DNA from: Betaproteobacteria bacterium
GTDB lineage: Bacteria; Pseudomonadota; Gammaproteobacteria; Burkholderiales; UBA6910
DNA length: 64,000 nt
Assembly: GCA_016183615.1 (NCBI GenBank)
Contig: JACPEG010000027.1
Coordinates: 18,356 to 82,355, forward strand
Direction: 5' to 3'
A model generated the notes under the pieces. That model had not been told where the DNA came from and made no database searches. It saw only the letters and a list, made by a program, of their open reading frames with translations. This document shows, in pieces, positions 59,391 to 64,000 of the stretch. The position numbers and the translations under genes are program-made. The first letter of the stretch is position 1; every line of letters begins with the position of its first letter.

Positions 59391-59537
59391 TAGGAGGGGA
59401 TTCATCCCCGACCGTGAGTAGGGTGCTTCTCACGCACCGTTTGATGACGCCGGTGAATGGTGCGTAGGACGCACCCTACCAAGGACTGCTTTGGAATCGA
59501 TGGTGCGTGGAACGCACCGCGCCTGCCGGCGCGGGAC

Positions 59538-60098
59538 TCAGTGCAGGTGCCTGCGCCCCGGCACCACCGGCACGGTCGTGGTGGTCTTTTCCTTGGTGGC
59601 GCCGTCCTGCCCGGACTTCTCCTTCCAGTCCCGGGCGAACAGATCGTTCACTACGGCGACCACCTCGTCCACGGCATTCTGGTCGAAGTGGCGGGACAGC
59701 AGCCCGGACACGTCCTCTGCCATGCGCCGGCGCTGGGCTTCGTGGATGGCTTCGGGCGTGGGGCCGATGAAAACGAACTGGGTTTCCTCGTCCCCGTTGT
59801 CGTAGTACAGGCTCACTTCGATCTCGGCCGCGTACTCGGTGTAGGGCCCGAGGGCGTGCAGCGCCTCCTCCAGCAGGGGATGGAAGCTGCGGCCCACGTC
59901 GCCGCTCCAGCAGATGTCCAGGGCCCGGTTGGGCTCGTCGAACACGATTCCCGGCTCGTTGGACTCGACGCTCTTGGCCTCTTCCAGGCTGTCCACGTCC
60001 AGGTACTCCAGCCAGGGTTCCAGGGCCGCTTCGATCTGGCCCCGGGTGACGCCCTTGCACAGGGCAAGGCTGCCGTGAACGTGAACTTGGGCGCGCAT
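59538..60098 (-). CDS. conserved hypothetical protein
   Basis: A 186-residue soluble acidic protein starting MRAQVHVHGSLALCKG. It has several well-formed segments (EPWLEYLDVD, FVFIGPTPEAIHEAQRRRM, DEVVAVVNDLFARDW) and a Lys/Thr-rich tail. No signal or membrane helix. I do not recognise the family or a function. It is divergent from the MFS gene at 60169. Confidence 0.65.
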   Translation of the reverse strand: MRAQVHVHGSLALCKGVTRGQIEAALEPWLEYLDVDSLEEAKSVESNEPGIVFDEPNRALDICWSGDVGRSFHPLLEEALHALGPYTEYAAEIEVSLYYDNGDEETQFVFIGPTPEAIHEAQRRRMAEDVSGLLSRHFDQNAVDEVVAVVNDLFARDWKEKSGQDGATKEKTTTTVPVVPGRRHLH

Positions 60099-60168
60099 AA
60101 AGGGGCTCCGTCGGGTGTCAGGAGGTTGATGGAACCTGCTATTTTAGCGAAGGGCGCCGGGGAAAGCG

Positions 60169-61431
60169 ATGGGGCGCGAAGCAGGAGGGCGGAGTGGCCG
60201 ATGGCAGGCGGGCGGTAAAGGCAGGGCGGTGGCGGACCGGGCGCTGATTTACGCCGCGGCATTCCTGCGCGCGCTCGCCAACGGCCTGCTGGGAGTGCTG
60301 CTGGGGCTGTATCTTGCACGGCTCGACTACGGCGCGGGCGAGATCGGCCTGGTGATCAGCCTCGGGCTCGCCGGCGCCGCGGCCGCGGCCCTGGTGGTTT
60401 CCCTCTGGGCCGATCGCCTGGGCCGCCGGCGCATCCTGATCGTGCTCGCGGTAGCCGGAGCCCTGGGCGGCGCCGCAGCCGCCCTGGTCTCGGGCCTCGC
60501 GGCCATGGCCGCGGTCGCCTTCTTCGGGATGCTGAACGGCATGGGAAGGGACCGGGGCGCCGCCCTGGTGCTGGAGCAGGCCCTGCTCCCGGCCACCGCC
60601 GGCGATGCCGAGCGCACCCGGACCATCGCCTGGTACCACGTGCTGCAGGACGTGGGCCACGCCGCGGGAGGCCTGCTCGCGGTGCTGCCCGACGCGCTGC
60701 AGATCGGCGGTGTCGAGCCGCTTGCGTCGTTTCGGGCCTCGGTCATGGTGTACGCGGCGCTGCTGGCCCTCGGTATTCCGCTCTACGTCCGGCTTTCTCC
60801 CGCCCTCACGGCCCCGGCGCCGGCGTTCAAGGTGCGCCTCGCACCGGAGAGCCGGAAAATCCTGTGGAAAATTTCGGGCCTGTTCGCCGTGGACAGCATC
60901 GCCGGCGGGTTTTTCGGCGCGGCGCTGCTGGCGTATTTCTTCTCCGTGCACTTCGGCGCCAGCGCCACCGCCATCGCGCTGCTGTTCCTCGGGGCGCGGG
61001 CGGCGAATGCCGTCTCCCACCTGGGCGCGGCATGGCTGGCGAAGCGCATCGGCCTGGTGAACACCATGGTCTTCACCCACATTCCCTCGAGCCTGCTGCT
61101 GATGACCATCCCCTTCGCGCCGGATTTCGCCACGGCGGCGGTGGTGTTCCTGGTGCGGGAAGGGCTGGTGGAAATGGACGTGCCGACCCGGCAGTCCTAC
61201 CTGATGGCGGTGGTAAGGCCCGAGGAGCGCACCTTTGCGTCGGGCGTGACGCACCTGGTGCGGGTGGGAGGCTGGGCGGTGGCGCCCACGGTGGCGGGGG
61301 CGCTGATGCAGTTCGTGGCGTTTGCCAGCCCGATTTTCATCGGCGCCGCCATGAAGATCGGCTACGACGTGATGCTGTACGCGGCGTTCCGCAACCTCCG
61401 GCCGCCGGAGGAACAGAAAGCCGGTCGCTGA
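60169..61431 (+). CDS. MFS transporter
   Basis: A 420-residue (or 400 if the GTG at 60229 is used) inner-membrane protein with about twelve helices. The loop 2-3 motif is DRLGRRRILI, typical of the major facilitator superfamily; GMGRDRGAALVLEQALLP is a feature of this subgroup. The substrate is unknown. The first 20 residues are Gly/Arg-rich and may not be translated. Confidence 0.85.
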   Translation: MGREAGGRSGRWQAGGKGRAVADRALIYAAAFLRALANGLLGVLLGLYLARLDYGAGEIGLVISLGLAGAAAAALVVSLWADRLGRRRILIVLAVAGALGGAAAALVSGLAAMAAVAFFGMLNGMGRDRGAALVLEQALLPATAGDAERTRTIAWYHVLQDVGHAAGGLLAVLPDALQIGGVEPLASFRASVMVYAALLALGIPLYVRLSPALTAPAPAFKVRLAPESRKILWKISGLFAVDSIAGGFFGAALLAYFFSVHFGASATAIALLFLGARAANAVSHLGAAWLAKRIGLVNTMVFTHIPSSLLLMTIPFAPDFATAAVVFLVREGLVEMDVPTRQSYLMAVVRPEERTFASGVTHLVRVGGWAVAPTVAGALMQFVAFASPIFIGAAMKIGYDVMLYAAFRNLRPPEEQKAGR

Positions 61432-61515
61432 CGAATTCGCTCCCCCAGACCCCGGGGCGGCATCAGCTGACCGGTGCGTGGGACACACCCTGCCCGCTGG
61501 AGTTTCTGGACAGCG

Positions 61516-61587
61516 CGTAGGGTGCAACCGCGAAGCGGGTTGCACCAAATGCAACCGGCGGAACCCACTCCGTGGTTCCGCCCTACG
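61516..61587. repeat. CGTAGGG...CCCTACG composite repeat, copy 2
   Basis: Shares with 30597-30710 the left end CGTAGGGTGCAACCGCGAAG plus GGGTTGCACC and the right end GGTTCCGCCCTACG, but the interior is 42 bases shorter. It lies in the 216-base gap after the MFS gene; a related GTAGGGTGCGCC/GCGCACC palindrome follows at about 61616-61637. Confidence 0.75.
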
Positions 61588-61647
61588 AAACTGCGCACCG
61601 CCCCTGGAAACCGCGTAGGGTGCGCCCTGCGCACCGGCTGTTCGCGG

Positions 61648-61863
61648 TCAATCCTCTATGCTGTCGGCCGCTCCGGGCAAGGGATAGTAGTAATAGCCCT
61701 TCACCGGGACCTGGGATTCCTTGTGGCGCTTGACCTCTTCCAGATCCACCGGCCGGTCCCACCAGGTGGCGCGGTTCTGGCGCTGCTTTTCGGGGATTTG
61801 CGGGTTGTTTTCCAGGAACTCCCGCATGAATTTCGTGATTTCGGATTCGTACAGTTCCGCCAT
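61648..61863 (-). CDS. DUF3460 protein
   Basis: A 71-residue protein of the DUF3460 family found in betaproteobacteria: YESEITKFMREFLENNPQIPEKQRQNRATWWDR. The function is unknown. The ATG at 61863 begins the conserved part; an in-frame ATG at 61899 would add twelve residues. Confidence 0.8.
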   Translation of the reverse strand: MAELYESEITKFMREFLENNPQIPEKQRQNRATWWDRPVDLEEVKRHKESQVPVKGYYYYPLPGAADSIED

Positions 61864-61952
61864 GGCTGGTTCATCACTCGTCGGTTGGAATAGCCGCAAT
61901 TTTACCCCAGAGGCGGACGTCGGGTAGCCCTAATGCGCTAAACTCCGCCCTC

Positions 61953-62726
61953 ATGTTCAAGGCCATCCGCATCGCGGTCCTGCTTCTCATCCTCGTCGGC
62001 GTCGCCCTCGGCGCCTGGCGCACCCAGACCCGGGCCGTGGAATGGCAATACACCCTGCCGGTCCACGTCTATCCCATCAACGGCGACGGCCGCCCCGCCT
62101 CGGCCGAGTACATCGCCAAGCTCAATACCGACGTCTTCAAGCCCGTGGAAAATTTCATGCGGGAGCAGGCCCAGCGCTACGGCCTCGCCGCCAACGCCTC
62201 GATCGAGATCCGCCTCAGCCACCGCATCGACACCCTGCCGCCGCAGCCCCCCAGCAATGGAGGCAGGCTCGACATCGCCTGGTGGAGCCTGCACATGCGC
62301 TACTGGGCCTGGCGCGCGGCCAACCCGCCCGGCCCCGGGCCCCAGGTGCGAATCTTCGTGCTCTATTTCGATCCGGAGAAGAATCCCCGCCTCGCCCATT
62401 CGGTGGGATTGCAGAAGGGGCTCATGAGCCGGGTCAACGCCTTCGCCTCGGAATCCATGGCCCGCGAGAACAACGTAATCATCGCCCACGAACTGCTGCA
62501 CACGCTCGGGGCTACCGACAAGTACGACCCCGCCACCAACCAGCCGCACTTCCCCGACGGCTACGCCGAGCCCGACCTGAACCCGCGGCATCCGCAACTT
62601 CTGGCGGAAATCATGGCGGGGCGCATCCCGGTTTCAGAATCGAAGGCCGAAGCGCCGCGCGGCCTGGATTATGTGCTGATCGGACCCAGGACCGCGCAGG
62701 AGATCAACTGGGTGGCGCGGAAGTAA
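61953..62726 (+). CDS. membrane-anchored zinc-metalloprotease-like protein
   Basis: A 257-residue protein with an N-terminal anchor or uncleaved signal (residues 5-22) and a periplasmic domain. The sequence HELLHTLGATDKYD gives an HExxH zinc site followed by LGA and an Asp, close to metzincin-like patterns. A second well-conserved segment is IAWWSLHMRYW. Peptidase activity is likely but the substrate is unknown. A direct relative is often annotated only as hypothetical. Confidence 0.7.
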   Translation: MFKAIRIAVLLLILVGVALGAWRTQTRAVEWQYTLPVHVYPINGDGRPASAEYIAKLNTDVFKPVENFMREQAQRYGLAANASIEIRLSHRIDTLPPQPPSNGGRLDIAWWSLHMRYWAWRAANPPGPGPQVRIFVLYFDPEKNPRLAHSVGLQKGLMSRVNAFASESMARENNVIIAHELLHTLGATDKYDPATNQPHFPDGYAEPDLNPRHPQLLAEIMAGRIPVSESKAEAPRGLDYVLIGPRTAQEINWVARK

Positions 62727-62793
62727 CGGACGCGGGGACCGAAAAATCAAACCTCGGCGCCGCAATCGGCGGTGCGGCTTTTGCCGGAGGTTT

Positions 62794-62900
62794 TTATAAC
62801 ACGCCTGGCATAAGCCGTTGAATTGGGTGTAGGATATTCGGGCAATGAAAAAACTGCGGCAATTGATTACCGCTTTTGGGCGGTCCACTACACGTTAGCC
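62794..62900 (+). other. attC-like recombination site 1
   Basis: Starts TTATAACACGCC, a form seen at the start of Vibrio-type attC sites, and ends CACGTTAGCC with a GTTAGCC core. In between, the two halves pair imperfectly: CGCC/GGCG, AAGCCG/ACCGCTT and GAATTG/CAATTG. The length of about 107 bases fits attC sites. It lies just before the lipoprotein gene, as cassette boundaries do. Confidence 0.45.
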
Positions 62901-62905
62901 GTCAC

Positions 62906-63160
62906 ATGCGTACATTGTCGCTGCTTGCGATCCTTTTCATCTCGGGTTGTGGCCCAAGCGGTGGGTTTGAGGATCGGACATTCACGCTTTACCGCAACAG
63001 CGTCACGGACCCAAACATGCGGCTGCATGTCGCGACGTTCGACGCAAATGAGAAAGAGGAATACAACCGCGAAAACTGCGATGTCGCACAGAAGCTGTTT
63101 GGTGCGCAGCCGGGAGTAAAGACAAGGTTCTGGTGCGAGAAGGGGCGTTTCAAGAAGTGA
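62906..63160 (+). CDS. small lipoprotein, probable cassette gene
   Basis: An 84-residue protein with a lipoprotein signal (MRTLSLLAILFISGC, lipidated Cys at 15). The mature part is short and hydrophilic with two more Cys (ENCDVAQ, FWCEKG). No family is recognised. It starts six bases after the GTTAGCC core of an attC-like site and ends one base before the next gene, as expected for a gene cassette. Confidence 0.6.
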   Translation: MRTLSLLAILFISGCGPSGGFEDRTFTLYRNSVTDPNMRLHVATFDANEKEEYNRENCDVAQKLFGAQPGVKTRFWCEKGRFKK

Positions 63161-63161
63161 T

Positions 63162-63797
63162 ATGGCCACTCTCGCACCAAACAGCTTCGATCGCGGAAAG
63201 CCGTTCTATCCGCTGGTGGTCAACTATGCCGTTCTGTTGGCGGGTTTCAAAGAACTGGCAGTGCGAGGGATTAGCGGAGGACAAAGCTTAGAAAATGTAT
63301 TTTCGACACTCATGCTCGGTCCGGCGTCTTCCGCTCCCGAGCCAGTCGTAGCGGAGTTACAAAAGGGGCTAACCCAGCTACTCGGCCCGCTTCAGCTCCG
63401 GTCCGAGTTCATCAATGATCACATTACGATCAACATCGATGAACTGGCACGTGAGCTAGTGTCCAACTTCGACTACCTTTCATCTGTCTTGATGCGCTCC
63501 GCCGGAAGCCTTCTGATCCTGGCCCACGAGATCTCGAAGGATTCACCATGGCACGATCAAGGCCCGCTGTGGGAGTTTCTCCGACATTGCCGTAATGCGG
63601 CTGCTCATGGTGGTTCCTTCAACTTCTTACACGGGGAACCAAGGCGTATTGCGCAGTGGGGCCGCTTCTCGGTAACAGCAAGCCTGAAAAGCATGCCGCT
63701 ATTTCGTTCAGCCAACGGACTTGGGCTGATTTCCCCAGGAGATGGTGTTCGTCTTCTCTGGGACATCGAGCAAGCGTATCCTCAGATGCGTGCGTAG
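63162..63797 (+). CDS. HEPN-like hypothetical protein
   Basis: A 211-residue mostly alpha-helical protein. The segment RHCRNAAAHGGSFNF has the Rx4-6H motif of HEPN RNase-type domains (R and H in RNAAAH). HEPN proteins are common in toxin-antitoxin and phage-defence systems, but this family assignment is by motif only. It is codon-coupled to the lipoprotein gene and is less GC-rich than the chromosome to the left, in line with a mobile cassette. Confidence 0.55.
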   Translation: MATLAPNSFDRGKPFYPLVVNYAVLLAGFKELAVRGISGGQSLENVFSTLMLGPASSAPEPVVAELQKGLTQLLGPLQLRSEFINDHITINIDELARELVSNFDYLSSVLMRSAGSLLILAHEISKDSPWHDQGPLWEFLRHCRNAAAHGGSFNFLHGEPRRIAQWGRFSVTASLKSMPLFRSANGLGLISPGDGVRLLWDIEQAYPQMRA

Positions 63798-63818
63798 CAG
63801 TATACGATCTGCAATGAC

Positions 63819-63864
63819 GGCTAACCCCCCGGCCAACTCGGACGCGCGCGGAGTCGTCGTGCCG
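63819..63864 (+). other. attC-like site 2, left part
   Basis: GGCTAACCCCCCGGCC begins the site; CGGC...GCCG and AACTC/GAGT pair around GGACGCGCGCG. Its TGACGGCTAAC (63815-63825) is the exact inverse of GTTAGCCGTCA at 62894-62904, the relation expected between the two ends of one integron cassette. No closing GTTRRRY core is seen before 63900, so the site may be interrupted. Confidence 0.45.
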
Positions 63865-63886
63865 TTTGTGCCAATGTAACGTGAGA

Positions 63887-63923
63887 CACCTACCATCGTA
63901 GAATTACTGTCGAAAGGTAGGTG
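63887..63923 (+). promoter_or_regulatory. inverted repeat before edge gene
   Basis: CACCTACC and GGTAGGTG pair around a 21-base loop, five bases before the ATG at 63928. It could be an operator, part of a mobile-element end, or a translation-control hairpin. Confidence 0.35.
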
Positions 63924-63927
63924 AACG

Positions 63928-64000
63928 ATGTCACGGAGGAAGAAGCTGAAGGTGATTTCATCGAGTTCGGCCGGGGCGAGCAGCGCACCGGACCCGGAGG
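63928..64000 (+). CDS. start of unidentified gene, cut by window edge
   Basis: 24 codons starting MSRRKKLKVISSSS, basic then Ser/Ala-rich, running out of the window. It may be the first gene of a mobile element that interrupts the attC-like site, but no family can be named from this length. Confidence 0.4.
   Translation, partial: MSRRKKLKVISSSSAGASSAPDPE

Overview
The window is GC-rich, gene-dense chromosomal DNA of a betaproteobacterium. The evidence is the ftsK-lolA-rarA-serS block beside trxB, a glnB/nadE pair, ttcA, cpdA, HemP, and a YedY/cytochrome b/Met-rich peptide cluster of the type known from Azospira. I would guess Nitrosomonadales or Rhodocyclales but cannot fix the genus. One tRNA gene is present and no rRNA or CRISPR.

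Layout. (1) 0.2-17.3 kb is an iron island read almost entirely on the minus strand. It holds bacterioferritin, a reductive Fe-chelate uptake set (TonB-dependent receptor, PepSY membrane protein, ferredoxin-type reductase), exbB/exbD, a porin/FMN-binding/cytochrome cassette, tonB, and a heme-type locus: hemP, a FRAP-signature TonB-dependent receptor, a His-containing small protein, an ABM-fold protein and an exported four-lobed CbiX-like chelatase. Upstream lie an FTR1 permease, a Bfd ferredoxin and a DUF2325 protein. (2) 17.3-21.4 kb is a divergent fbpABC ferric-iron ABC transporter; the shared control region carries two Fur-box-like sites. (3) 21.4-30.6 kb has mltB, a 2106-residue TpsA exoprotein with a Fur-box-like site in its leader, tRNA-Ser(CGA) and mltF. 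(4) 30.8-42.2 kb is the housekeeping block (serS, rarA, lolA, ftsK, trxB, smr, glnB), interrupted between ftsK and trxB by a FecR/Crp/TpsB group. (5) 42.3-55.4 kb has nadE, a FemAB-like acyltransferase, a deleted sfsA, the MrpX/YedY/cytochrome b set, a diguanylate cyclase, an HtrA-like protein without a catalytic triad, an intradiol dioxygenase, ttcA, an inositol-phosphatase-like enzyme, cpdA and a LysR regulator. (6) 55.7-56.7 kb is a graveyard of gene fragments. (7) 56.7-62.7 kb has fpr, a DnaQ/GIY-YIG fusion, two families of small repeats, an MFS transporter and small conserved proteins. (8) The right end looks like an integron-type cassette (lipoprotein plus HEPN-like protein) between attC-like sites, followed by the start of an unidentified gene.

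How it may work together. Heme or chelated iron would cross the outer membrane through the two receptors powered by TonB-ExbBD. The periplasmic chelatase-like protein could remove iron from heme, and FTR1 and FbpABC could take up the released iron, which bacterioferritin and Bfd would store and release. No HmuTUV-type heme permease is seen, which makes periplasmic dechelation attractive. This is inference.

The most novel observations are the chelatase-based heme operon, a CAGCCAGCC-hairpin-CAGCCAGCC element found four times and only beside iron genes, and a 167-bp tonB/exbB duplication flanking a redox/porin cassette.
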